This document shows, piece by piece, positions 52,124-60,086 of a DNA stretch of 64,000 nt. The stretch is taken from contig CAUZCL010000010.1 of the NCBI GenBank assembly GCA_963578475.1, forward strand, positions 55,367 to 119,366, given 5' to 3'. Source of the DNA: SMYC01 sp963578475 (GTDB lineage Bacteria; Acidobacteriota; Vicinamibacteria; Marinacidobacterales; SMYC01). The translations under genes and the position numbers were made by a program. Each line of letters begins with the position of its first letter. Position 1 is the stretch's first letter. The notes beneath the pieces are model-generated. The model did no database searches. It had not been told where the DNA came from and worked only from the letters and a program-made list of their open reading frames with translations.

Positions 52124-53491
52124 CTACAGCTCCCGGGGGCCCGCTTGCGGCACTTTCATCGAGTTCCTATCGTGCTCGGAAGCCTCGTCACCTAGCACGG
52201 GCTCTACGAACAGGCGCAGCGCATCGCGGCGTCCATGCGCGACCAGCGCGCTCAAGTTAAGGCGCTCGTTTCCAATTTGCGCGCGGCCTGTGACTTCAAA
52301 CGGGTTCAGTCGCTGCTTGTCGGGACGGATCAAAAAAACGGGGAGGTCGTTTTGTCTCGTCGCTTCGGCGAGATCGTCGCTCAAAGTTCGCCGGACCGAC
52401 GCCTCGATGAGCCGCTCGATCGCATTGCCCCCCGGGCGGTCGCTTGGAGCGCAGCCGGCCACATAGATGATTTGTTCGGCGCCCGCAGCCACGGCGTCCT
52501 GAACCGCGCTCGAGCCGGAGAGGAGGCTCCCGGCGAAGCGGTGAACCTCGTCCCCGAAACTGGTGTCGAGCGGAAGCTTGATCGGCACGGTCGGCACGAG
52601 CCCAACTGGGCTCAACGCCGCCATCAAGGCATCGAACAATAGAGGCCCACCGTCTTTGGCGAGATCGACGGTCTCCCGGCGCGGCGCTCGCCCCGAGCCG
52701 TTCGAAGAAAATTTTCTAAAAAAACGGTCCTTCAGGAGAGCAAAAGAGACCTCGCAACCGCTATCGGTATCGAGAGCGTAGAAAACGATTTCGCGAAAAC
52801 CGAGCTGCCCAAAGCTTCCAGACAGAAGTTCTTGATACGCAGCGCCGATATCCTTCCGCTCCTTCGGACGATCGCCGGTCAAGGCACCCCGCACAGCTTG
52901 CCATAGCTTGGTCTCGACGAGGGCCGCGAGCGGCTCGAGGTCGTAGATCTCGGGAAGCGAAGGCGCGCGGCGTTGCCGCGCGAAACTGGAAAGCCACCAC
53001 ACGGCCCATATCGCGCAAAGCGCAACGAGCGGAAGCACCATGGCGCGGAGATAAACCAGCTCGGCAGCATCCAACAGTGCCGGCAGCCATGCCACCCCGA
53101 CCCCCGGGAGCACCGTCTCGCCCCCCCCAAACAGAAGGCGGCCCAAAGCTTGAAGCGGAAGCGCGAGCCCGAATAGAAGCGGCGAGAGAAAGACGGCCAG
53201 TGCAAAGAGAAGACAGCCGAGCGTCAACTTGTACAAGAGGCGCAAGCGCCATGGGCGCTCCCCGCTCGCCCCGACCAGCAGTCCCGCGTCTCCATGCAGC
53301 CGCTCCTCGGCATCGATAGAACTGAAAACCGCTACTAGCGCCCCAGCGCCCTTGCCAAGGATTATGTCGACACGCACGCCGGCATTCTTAAGCGCGCTCA
53401 TGACGCCCGCGAGATAAGCAGCCGACGTGCCTTCGCCGAGAAGGATCGCGGCCGTGCGTCGTTGGGTGCTGAACTCCGAGAAGCTCGCCAT
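52124..53491 (-). CDS. Patatin-like membrane protein without nucleophile serine
   Basis: From the ATG at 53491, about 455 residues start ILLGEGTSAAYLAGVMSALK, which parallels the patatin oxyanion loop (GGGxRG). The next strand reads GKGAG (residues 46-50), where active patatins have GxSxG, so the Ser is Gly48. A later DLAKDGGPLLFDALMAALSP (near 279) resembles the catalytic-Asp DGG motif. Two hydrophobic segments (LTLGCLLFALAVFLSPLLFG, AMVLPLVALCAIWAVWWLSS) are inserted between these. It therefore looks like a membrane-bound, probably non-lipolytic patatin relative. A longer frame up to 53734 is unlikely because it crosses the argS start. Confidence 0.7.
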   Translation of the reverse strand: MASFSEFSTQRRTAAILLGEGTSAAYLAGVMSALKNAGVRVDIILGKGAGALVAVFSSIDAEERLHGDAGLLVGASGERPWRLRLLYKLTLGCLLFALAVFLSPLLFGLALPLQALGRLLFGGGETVLPGVGVAWLPALLDAAELVYLRAMVLPLVALCAIWAVWWLSSFARQRRAPSLPEIYDLEPLAALVETKLWQAVRGALTGDRPKERKDIGAAYQELLSGSFGQLGFREIVFYALDTDSGCEVSFALLKDRFFRKFSSNGSGRAPRRETVDLAKDGGPLLFDALMAALSPVGLVPTVPIKLPLDTSFGDEVHRFAGSLLSGSSAVQDAVAAGAEQIIYVAGCAPSDRPGGNAIERLIEASVRRTLSDDLAEATRQNDLPVFLIRPDKQRLNPFEVTGRAQIGNERLNLSALVAHGRRDALRLFVEPVLGDEASEHDRNSMKVPQAGPREL

Positions 53492-53547
53492 GCGCGCCCA
53501 TGATAAAACAGCGCGGCGCTCATAGCATCTGCCATTCCGCCGATGTG

Positions 53548-53553
53548 TATAAT
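53548..53553 (+). promoter_or_regulatory. -10 element TATAAT immediately before argS
   Basis: TATAAT lies six bases before the ATG at 53560, so transcription would begin at or next to the start codon and the mRNA could be leaderless. A weak gcatct is the only -35 candidate 17 bases upstream. Confidence 0.45.
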
Positions 53554-53559
53554 TCGCAG

Positions 53560-55509
53560 ATGCGCGAAGGAGGAGTTCATCAAAGGCTGCGCCGAGCGCT
53601 CCGCGATTCGGTGCAAGAGAATTATGGCGTCCTGATGGATGACATCGTGCAAGAGCGACCGCCAAAATCCAGCTTGGGGGATGCAGCTTTTCCAATTGCT
53701 TTCGATCTCGCTCGGATCGCGAAAATGGCCCCACGAAAAATCGCCGAGACCTTGGCCCCCGCTCTAGAAAGCGTCCAAGGTGTAAAACGCGTCGACGTCG
53801 CGGGTGCAGGCTATCTCAACGTTTTCGTCGATAGAGCGAGCTACGTCGAGGACTTCCTCGCGCCGCGAAAAAATGACGGGCCCGATGAGCACTCAAAGAC
53901 GATCGTCGAGCACACGAACATCAACCCGAACAAAGCCGCCCATATCGGCCATCTAAGAAACGCGGCGCTCGGCGACAGCTTCGTGCGCGTGCTGCGCTAT
54001 TGCGGTCACGACGTCGAAGTGCAGAATTACATCGACGATACGGGTGTGCAGGTCGCGGACGTCGTGGTCGGCTTTCTCCATATCGAGAAGAAAACGATCG
54101 ACGAGGTGCGCGCCATCGTCGAGGAAGCGCGTTTCGACTACGTTTGCTGGGATCTGTATGCACGCATGTCCGGATTCTATGCGGAGGATCGTGAGCGTCT
54201 GAAGCTTCGTGAGAACACCCTCAAGGCCATCGAACAAGGCACTGCCCCAGAAGGACCCCTCGGCGAGCTGATCGCCGAGACGATTGTGCGCTACCACCTC
54301 GCGACGATGGAGCGCATCGACGTCCGCTACGACCTTCTGCCCTGGGAGAGCGATATTCTTCGATTGCATTTCTGGGAACGCGCCTACGAGCTCCTCAAAG
54401 AAAAAAAGGCCATCCGGCTCGCGACGAAAGGTAAAAACGTTGGCTGCTGGATCATGGACCTCGGCGCCGAAAGCGAGGAGTCGAACGAGCAAAACGAAAA
54501 AGTTATCGTGCGCTCGAACGGAACCGTGACCTACGTGGGCAAGGACATCGCCTATCAAATGTGGAAGTTGGGGCTCCTCGACCGCGACTTCCAATATGAG
54601 GCCTTTCACCGCTATCCCGACGGGCATACCGTGTGGTCGACGACGGCAAGCGGTGCTTCGGACGCGCCGAGCTTCGGTGACGGCGAGAGTGTCTTCAACG
54701 TCATCGACGTCCGGCAAGCCTACCTTCAAGACATCGTGCAGCGCGGCGTCGCTTTGCTCGCTTCAGAGAGCGCGCGAGACCGCTCGCACCACTTTTCTTA
54801 CGAAATGGTCGCTCTCACGCCGGCGACCTGTCGCGAGCTCGGCTTCCCCGTGAGCGCGGAGGAGGCGAAGAAGCCTTACCTCGAAGTGTCCGGACGCCGA
54901 GGTCTCGGCGTGAAAGCCGACGACCTGCTCGGCGCACTCGAGACCAAGGCGCGGGCCGAGGTCGACAAGAGAAACCCCGAGCTGACGGGAGACGAGCAAC
55001 GCGACATCGCCCGAGCGATCGCCCGAGGATCGGTGCGCTACTTCATGGTCAAGTACACGAAGAACAAGGTCATCGCCTTCGATTTCGATGAAGCCCTGAG
55101 CTTCGACGGCGACAGCGGGCCTTATCTGCAATACGCCGCGGTACGCGCCGCCAAGATCCTTCAGAAAATGAGCACTTCGTCGGTGGACATCACTTTGCCA
55201 GAAAGGCTGGACGAGAGCTTCGACACCCTGGGTGCCGGGGAAGCGGACGAGATCTGGAGTGTCATGTGCGAAGCGATGGAGCTCGGGGCGATGACGGAGA
55301 CCGTCTTGCGCACCGAAGAGCCCGCCCATTTGGCACGATTCGCCCTGGGCCTCGCGCAAAAGTTCAACGGATTCTATCACCGCTTCAAGATCGCGACCGA
55401 GCCAAACGACGCCAAGCGAGCGCTACTGCTTCTAGTGGTCCAGCTCTTTCATCGTCAGCACAAAACCACCCTCGAGCTGATGGGAATCCCGGTGCCTGAC
55501 CGTATGTAG
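53560..55509 (+). CDS. argS: Arginyl-tRNA synthetase
   Basis: This class I synthetase charges tRNA-Arg. About 649 residues contain the HIGH motif in NINPNKAAHIGHLRNAALGD, the KMSK-equivalent region VSGRRGLGVKADDLL (lacking a canonical KMSK, as in many ArgRS), and the C-terminal anticodon-binding helix bundle ending KTTLELMGIPVPDRM. The N-terminal Add1 domain is short. The ATG at 53560 is taken, and a longer frame from 53500 is unlikely. A purine-rich GAAGGAGGA lies just inside the frame and may hint at a later start, but no ATG, GTG or TTG follows at a useful distance. It is convergent with lepB with no bases between stops. Confidence 0.93.
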   Translation: MREGGVHQRLRRALRDSVQENYGVLMDDIVQERPPKSSLGDAAFPIAFDLARIAKMAPRKIAETLAPALESVQGVKRVDVAGAGYLNVFVDRASYVEDFLAPRKNDGPDEHSKTIVEHTNINPNKAAHIGHLRNAALGDSFVRVLRYCGHDVEVQNYIDDTGVQVADVVVGFLHIEKKTIDEVRAIVEEARFDYVCWDLYARMSGFYAEDRERLKLRENTLKAIEQGTAPEGPLGELIAETIVRYHLATMERIDVRYDLLPWESDILRLHFWERAYELLKEKKAIRLATKGKNVGCWIMDLGAESEESNEQNEKVIVRSNGTVTYVGKDIAYQMWKLGLLDRDFQYEAFHRYPDGHTVWSTTASGASDAPSFGDGESVFNVIDVRQAYLQDIVQRGVALLASESARDRSHHFSYEMVALTPATCRELGFPVSAEEAKKPYLEVSGRRGLGVKADDLLGALETKARAEVDKRNPELTGDEQRDIARAIARGSVRYFMVKYTKNKVIAFDFDEALSFDGDSGPYLQYAAVRAAKILQKMSTSSVDITLPERLDESFDTLGAGEADEIWSVMCEAMELGAMTETVLRTEEPAHLARFALGLAQKFNGFYHRFKIATEPNDAKRALLLLVVQLFHRQHKTTLELMGIPVPDRM

Positions 55510-56298
55510 CTACTGAACTAGGCCGACGTCGCTCGGTGGCCAGATTCGCACGAAGGCTCGGCCGTAGATGTAGCGCTCGGGGACCAGGCCCCAGCTTCGG
55601 CTGTCATTGCTTCCGCGCCGATTGTCTCCCAAGACAAAATAATGTCCGGGGCGAATTTCCTGGCTCGGGTGAGACCTGCGGTCTGCATGCGCGCTCGCCA
55701 CATAGGATTCGTCGATCAAAACTCCATCGACATAAACATCCCCGCTTTTGATCTCGAGGGTCTCACCGGGTAGCGCGATTATCCGCTTGATGAAAGACAG
55801 CTCCGGGTCTTCCGGATACCAAAAGACGACGACATCTCCGCGTGCGATATCGCTGAAGTGGTACATGAATTTGTTGACTAGAATCCGCTCGCCGTCTTGA
55901 AGCTCCGGGGACATGCTCGTGCCCTGAACTTTGAACGCTTGAACAACATAAGTAATCAGCAGCACGCAGATCACGACGGCGATGGCCAAGTCGTGAACCA
56001 ATTCGACGATAGAGTGAAACGTGCCTGGTTTTGGCGGTGCATCCTCTCCCGCTGCAAGCGGGTCGACTATGTCGCAAGGGCTCTCGACCGGCTTCGACTC
56101 GAGCGACGGCGCAGACTCAGGCTCGAGCACAACCGGGGCAGGGGCAGGCTCGACAACAGCAGCGGATGGGGAAGGCACTACGACTTCGCCTTGGGCTTCG
56201 TCTTCGAGGGCGGTTCTCGGCATCTCGGTATTCGGGTCTTCCAGCTCCGAAGTCTCGGTTCTCGGCTCGTTCGGTGGAAAGCGGATCGGTGTCGTCAA
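55510..56298 (-). CDS. lepB: Signal peptidase I
   Basis: Type I signal peptidase cleaves Sec and Tat leader peptides at the periplasmic face. The 262 residues have an unusually long N-terminal acidic, proline-rich region (about 1-95), one membrane helix (DLAIAVVICVLLITYVVQAF), then the catalytic Ser in VQGTSMSPELQDGERILVNK (Ser128), the general-base Lys in SFIKRIIALPGETLEI (Lys171), and the box YFVLGDNRRGSNDSRSWG. The TTG start overlaps the RDD-protein stop (TTGA) and has GAGGAA upstream, so the two are coupled. The tail end converges exactly on argS. Confidence 0.95.
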   Translation of the reverse strand: MTTPIRFPPNEPRTETSELEDPNTEMPRTALEDEAQGEVVVPSPSAAVVEPAPAPVVLEPESAPSLESKPVESPCDIVDPLAAGEDAPPKPGTFHSIVELVHDLAIAVVICVLLITYVVQAFKVQGTSMSPELQDGERILVNKFMYHFSDIARGDVVVFWYPEDPELSFIKRIIALPGETLEIKSGDVYVDGVLIDESYVASAHADRRSHPSQEIRPGHYFVLGDNRRGSNDSRSWGLVPERYIYGRAFVRIWPPSDVGLVQ

Positions 56299-57410
56299 GG
56301 GTTCCTCATCACGCGAGTGCCGGCGATGCGATCGTGGAGTCCGCGTTTGTCATCGGAAAAGGCGATTAGGACAAACCCAAATCCCATCATAAGTAAGCTC
56401 GCGACGTAGCCCAGCGCTCTGAGCGCGGCGCGTCGATAGCCGATTGGGCTTTCTCCCTCTTCCGACTCGACGACGATAGCAAGGAGGCTCTTGCCGGGTG
56501 TCGCTCCACGAGACCCCCAGAAGAAAACGAAATAGATGAGGCAGAGCATCGGAAACGCGATGGCAAGAAGTGGGAAGCTGAAGGACGGTAACGAGCGAGG
56601 CCTGGTATCCGTGGCGCTCAACGCAAAAGTCCCCCAAACAAAGGTCGTCAAAAAGAGTGGAATCCCCAAGATCATGCCGTCCACCACCGCGGCGACGAGG
56701 CGTACAACAAATCCAGCAGGCTCTTCGTTCTTCTTTTTGCGCATCTCCGGTTTCCAGCGCTCCGGGGGCCCATCGGGACGGTGCGGATCAGTGTTCTTGA
56801 GATCGAGCTCCGCTGCATTGACCGGCTGCGTCGACGCCACCTTGTCTCTAGCGGGTAGCTCGTGGCCACAATGACCGCAAAACTCCGCGGGGAGCTGCAC
56901 GCGGCGACCGCAAGCCGTGCAAACCGCGACCTGCTTTCTAACTAGCTCCGTGCCGCACTTCCGGCAAAAACGATCGTTTTTGAGCGATGGCGCATCACAG
57001 GACGGGCAACGCGTCTTCCCGGGCGGGCTACCCTCGTCCGCTTCGGCGTCTCGCGCATCGGGCGCGGCCTCGCCGTCCGTCACCAGCGGATCGGACGCGG
57101 CAGGCCCCGAACCACCCACGTTGTCGAGTTGAAAGAGCATACGCGCGGAGCCGATCGCCACGAGATCGCCGTCTCGCAAAGTGTGCTCTCTTTCCACCCT
57201 GTCACCGTTCACCAGCGTGCCGTTGGCGCTGCCGTTGTCGCGCAGAACGAAAACACCGTCGCGCTGCTCTAGAATCGCGTGACGGCGCGAGACCATAGAG
57301 TCCGACAAGACGAGGTCATTTGATGGGTCCCGGCCAATCGAGATCACTCGCGAGGCAATCGAGACCTCTTTCTTGTTGCCGGAGGTCGGGTTAACGACGA
57401 GCTTGGGCAA
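56295..57410 (-). CDS. FHA, double zinc-ribbon and RDD membrane protein
   Basis: A TTG at 57410 with GGGAGGT upstream gives 371 residues. Residues 1-95 are an FHA domain (SIGRDPSNDLVLSDSMVSRR, RDNGSANGTLVNGDRVERE) that binds phospho-threonine. Residues 135-182 are two CxxC zinc ribbons (CPSCDAPSLKNDRFCRKCG, CTACGRRVQLPAEFCGHCG). From about 230 an RDD membrane domain follows (GFVVRLVAAVVDGMILGIPL, RGATPGKSLLAIVVESEEGE). It starts six bases after the kinase stop, so it likely reads that kinase's phosphorylation and acts at the membrane. A longer frame to 57980 only reads the AAT repeat in another frame. Confidence 0.88.
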   Translation of the reverse strand: MPKLVVNPTSGNKKEVSIASRVISIGRDPSNDLVLSDSMVSRRHAILEQRDGVFVLRDNGSANGTLVNGDRVEREHTLRDGDLVAIGSARMLFQLDNVGGSGPAASDPLVTDGEAAPDARDAEADEGSPPGKTRCPSCDAPSLKNDRFCRKCGTELVRKQVAVCTACGRRVQLPAEFCGHCGHELPARDKVASTQPVNAAELDLKNTDPHRPDGPPERWKPEMRKKKNEEPAGFVVRLVAAVVDGMILGIPLFLTTFVWGTFALSATDTRPRSLPSFSFPLLAIAFPMLCLIYFVFFWGSRGATPGKSLLAIVVESEEGESPIGYRRAALRALGYVASLLMMGFGFVLIAFSDDKRGLHDRIAGTRVMRNP

Positions 57411-57415
57411 AATAT

Positions 57416-59902
57416 CTACCTCCCTCGTCGAAATCGAAAGCGCTGAACCCAGCGCATTCTTACCGGTGCCCCGTCCTTGGTCGCCGGTTGATAGCGCCAT
57501 TCTTGGACTGCCCGGGTCACGGAGTCGTCGAAAATCTCGCCGCCCGACTCTTGCACAGTAATATCGCGGACCGCACCGGTCTCGTCGATGACGTAGCTCA
57601 ACTCGACCAACCCTTCCAAGCCTCGTCGCCGCACCGCCTCCGGATAGGGGGCCACTGGACACTCGATACATTTGGGATCGACGACGCCGGGGTCCCCACG
57701 CGCGACGAGCATCGCAGCTACAGGTGCGCTCGTCGGAGCTGATGTCGTTATTGTCTTTGCTGCTGTTGCTGCTGTTGCTGCTGTTGCTGCTGTTGCTGCT
57801 GTTGCTGCTGTTGCTGCTGTTGCTGCTATTGCTGCTGTTGCTGCTGTTGCTGCTATTGCTGCCGTTGTTGTCTTTGCTGTCATTGCCGACGTGGCAGGCC
57901 GCTTCGCGCGACCGTCCCGCGTCAACATCGCGTCGACACCGAGCGTCTCGCCCGATCGCGCGAACACCGTGTCCTCCCACGGCAAATAGCCGTTGCGTAC
58001 TATCCGCACGACCCGGCTCCCGGGAGCAACCCCGTACCTTTCTGTAGGTGTCGTCCCAATCCTCTGCCCGTCGACAACGACCCGCGCGCCGGCTGGTGAG
58101 CTACGAACGAGCAAGTAAGCCGGGGCCGGCACCAAAACCAGCTCGAAATTCGCGAGAGGCAATTCTCCTGTCAACGTAACGCTGAGCTCTTCTGAAAGGT
58201 AGCCCGATCGTTCGACTCTCAGCGCATAGTCACCAAGCGGGAGCTCTTCGAGCGCGAAGGGCGTGGTGCCGCGCCTCTCACCGTCGAGAAAGACAAGAGC
58301 ATCGTCCGGTTCCGTCGTCACCCTCAACGTACCGGATTCGACGACCGGAGTAACGGCTACGGCATCCGGAATCGGCTCTTCGCCGGAAAAAACGAGGAAC
58401 AAAGCGAGAATCATCGCAACGAGGATCCCTGCTCCGAAAGCCAGCCACTTGGGTGGCAAAGCACGCAGTTTGGGTGGCAAAGCACGCAGTTTGGGTGGCA
58501 AAGCACGCAGTTTGGGTGGCAAAGCACGCAGTTTGGGTGGCAAAGCACGCAGTTTGGGTGGCAAAGTACGCAGTTTGGGTGGCAAAGCACGCAGTTTGGG
58601 TGGCAAAGCACGCAGCTTGGGCGCCCAAGCACGCAGCGATGCAATGGGCGTCCGGGTGGCCGGGGCCTGGATGACGATTTTGTCCGCGGCGTCGAAGGCC
58701 CGGAGTGTTTCGTCCAGCTCGCTTTGTACGTACAAAGTCGCTTCCGCGTCACCCGGCGGAGCCATGAGCACCGTGTCCTCGCCCATTTCTTCCGCGCCTG
58801 GTCGGGCCTCCCGATTCGGTTCCGTCGACCCGTCCCCGAGCGCGTGTTCGACGGTCATCGTCGCGCCATCGAGTGATTCGTCTCGGCCTCGCGCGGTGGG
58901 CGCCCCATCAGCGGACATGACCACGGTCTCGCTCAGGGCATCCTCTTTTGGCTCGACAACATCAACTGGCGTCGACACCGAGCGAGCGGGAGGGGCGTCG
59001 AAGCGCGCCCCGACATCTTTCATGACGATGGTCTCACCCTCGAGGGCGCCGAACCAGGACCCGAGACAATGTTCGAGGTTCTCGACGAACTCCGCTGCCG
59101 TAGCAAAACGCTCGTTTGCGTCTTTCGCGAGCACTCGCGAGAACACTTCGTGCCATTTGTCGGGCAGAAGACCCAACACTTCTAGATCGTCAGGGCGGAC
59201 GGGATCCGCGTGTACGAGCTTGTACAAGATCGACGTAACATTGTTGCCTGGAAACGGTTGCTGTCCGGACAGCATCTCGAAAGCGACGACACCGAGCGAA
59301 AAAATATCGGTCCGACCGTCGAGATCCTCTCCCATCGCTTGCTCCGGTGACATGTAGCTCGGCGTGCCAAGCATGAGACCGGAATTCGTCATCTCAACAT
59401 CCATGAGCTTCGCGATCCCGAAATCCGCGACTTTCACTTTTTCGCCGCCAAACACGATAACGTTGGACGGTTTGATGTCACGGTGGATGACACCTTCGCC
59501 ATGGGCATAGTCGAGCGCACTCGCGATCTGGTAGACGAGACCAACGACGAGCTCGGGGCGGAGCTTTTCACCTTCGAGCAACTCGGCGACGGTCTCGCCC
59601 TCGATGAACTCCATCGCAAGCCAGGGAAGCTGGCCGTCCGTATGACCGACATCGTAGAGAGTGATGATGTTCGGGTGCGACAAACGCCCCGCGGTGCGCG
59701 CCTCCGTCTCAAAGCGTTCGAGAAAAGCTTTGTAATCTGGACTCTGTGGCGGCACATCGACGCGCCACGTTTTGACCGCGACAGACCGCTTGATCAGCGG
59801 GTCGAAGGCTCTGTACACCGCTCCCATAGCACCGAAGCCAACCGCCTCGATGATCTCGTAGCGATCGATCTTCTTCGGGATTTGGGCACCACCCTGAGTC
59901 AA
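57416..59902 (-). CDS. Ser/Thr protein kinase with PEGA repeats and TonB C-terminal domain
   Basis: The start is a TTG at 59902 with AGGAGAG upstream. The kinase domain is complete: loop GFGAMG (22-27), Lys44 in VAVKTW, HRD at 140-142 in GVIHRDIKPSN, DFG at 160-162, and TPSYMSPEQAMG. A 250-residue linker ends in eight KLRALPP units (about 425-485). One membrane helix (WLAFGAGILVAMILALFLVF) follows, then two PEGA domains, an Ala-Ala-Thr-rich linker, and a C-terminal TonB-like domain (APYPEAVRRRGLEGLVELSY, WRYQPATKDGAPV). A kinase inside and a TonB-C module outside one membrane is an unusual combination. The FHA/RDD and lepB genes follow in one operon. Confidence 0.9.
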   Translation of the reverse strand: MTQGGAQIPKKIDRYEIIEAVGFGAMGAVYRAFDPLIKRSVAVKTWRVDVPPQSPDYKAFLERFETEARTAGRLSHPNIITLYDVGHTDGQLPWLAMEFIEGETVAELLEGEKLRPELVVGLVYQIASALDYAHGEGVIHRDIKPSNVIVFGGEKVKVADFGIAKLMDVEMTNSGLMLGTPSYMSPEQAMGEDLDGRTDIFSLGVVAFEMLSGQQPFPGNNVTSILYKLVHADPVRPDDLEVLGLLPDKWHEVFSRVLAKDANERFATAAEFVENLEHCLGSWFGALEGETIVMKDVGARFDAPPARSVSTPVDVVEPKEDALSETVVMSADGAPTARGRDESLDGATMTVEHALGDGSTEPNREARPGAEEMGEDTVLMAPPGDAEATLYVQSELDETLRAFDAADKIVIQAPATRTPIASLRAWAPKLRALPPKLRALPPKLRTLPPKLRALPPKLRALPPKLRALPPKLRALPPKLRALPPKWLAFGAGILVAMILALFLVFSGEEPIPDAVAVTPVVESGTLRVTTEPDDALVFLDGERRGTTPFALEELPLGDYALRVERSGYLSEELSVTLTGELPLANFELVLVPAPAYLLVRSSPAGARVVVDGQRIGTTPTERYGVAPGSRVVRIVRNGYLPWEDTVFARSGETLGVDAMLTRDGRAKRPATSAMTAKTTTAAIAATAATAAIAATAATAATAATAATAATAATAAKTITTSAPTSAPVAAMLVARGDPGVVDPKCIECPVAPYPEAVRRRGLEGLVELSYVIDETGAVRDITVQESGGEIFDDSVTRAVQEWRYQPATKDGAPVRMRWVQRFRFRRGR
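57757..57862. repeat. 9-bp microsatellite within the kinase gene (Ala-Ala-Thr linker)
   Basis: About twelve head-to-tail gctgctgtt units, two with a T-to-A change (gctgctatt). They encode AAT/AAI repeats between the PEGA and TonB-C domains, likely a flexible periplasmic linker. Slippage in multiples of nine bases would change its length without shifting frame. Confidence 0.95.
58447..58632. repeat. 21-bp minisatellite within the kinase gene (KLRALPP repeats)
   Basis: Eight nearly identical 21-bp units (ggtggcaaagcacgcagttt g) plus a degenerate ninth encode KLRALPP repeats just before the membrane helix. One unit has Thr for Ala. The array preserves the reading frame and would vary in copy number by slippage. 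Confidence 0.95.
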
Positions 59903-59977
59903 CGTGGCTCTCCTGTCGTACGGCTCGAATCTCTGGTCACCGCCACCGCGCTCGGCTGTCCAATGTACAGTTAAGTT

Positions 59978-60007
59978 ACTCTAGCATAACATTTTAACCG
60001 GTGTCAA
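59978..60007 (-). promoter_or_regulatory. Candidate promoter for the kinase operon
   Basis: On the minus strand TTGACA (60007-60002) and TAGAGT (59983-59978) are separated by 18 bases and lie about 75 bases before the kinase TTG. The gap is AT-rich for this genome, which supports promoter function. Confidence 0.5.
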
Positions 60008-60086
60008 CGCGCACAGCCTGGCCTCACACCAATGAGAACGCTATGATAGGCGGGCTTACGCAAGCTTGGAGCCGCCGAGAATTTCC

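Noticed and set aside
53491..53734. N-terminal extension of the patatin-like ORF
   Set aside because: The extra residues have no fold signature and overlap the argS promoter and start. The ATG at 53491 begins the conserved part.
56295..57980. Longer version of the FHA/RDD protein with an Asn-Ser-rich start
   Set aside because: The extension is the kinase gene's microsatellite read in another frame. A TTG with GGGAGGT at 57410 gives the normal FHA start.
57724..58047. Plus-strand ORF made of poly-leucine
   Set aside because: It is a translation of the 9-bp microsatellite in another frame, with no other coding sign.
58263..59357. Plus-strand ORF of 364 codons with Ser/Gly-rich and LGGKARS repeats
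   Set aside because: It is antisense to the kinase, and its repeats are just the KLRALPP minisatellite read on the other strand.
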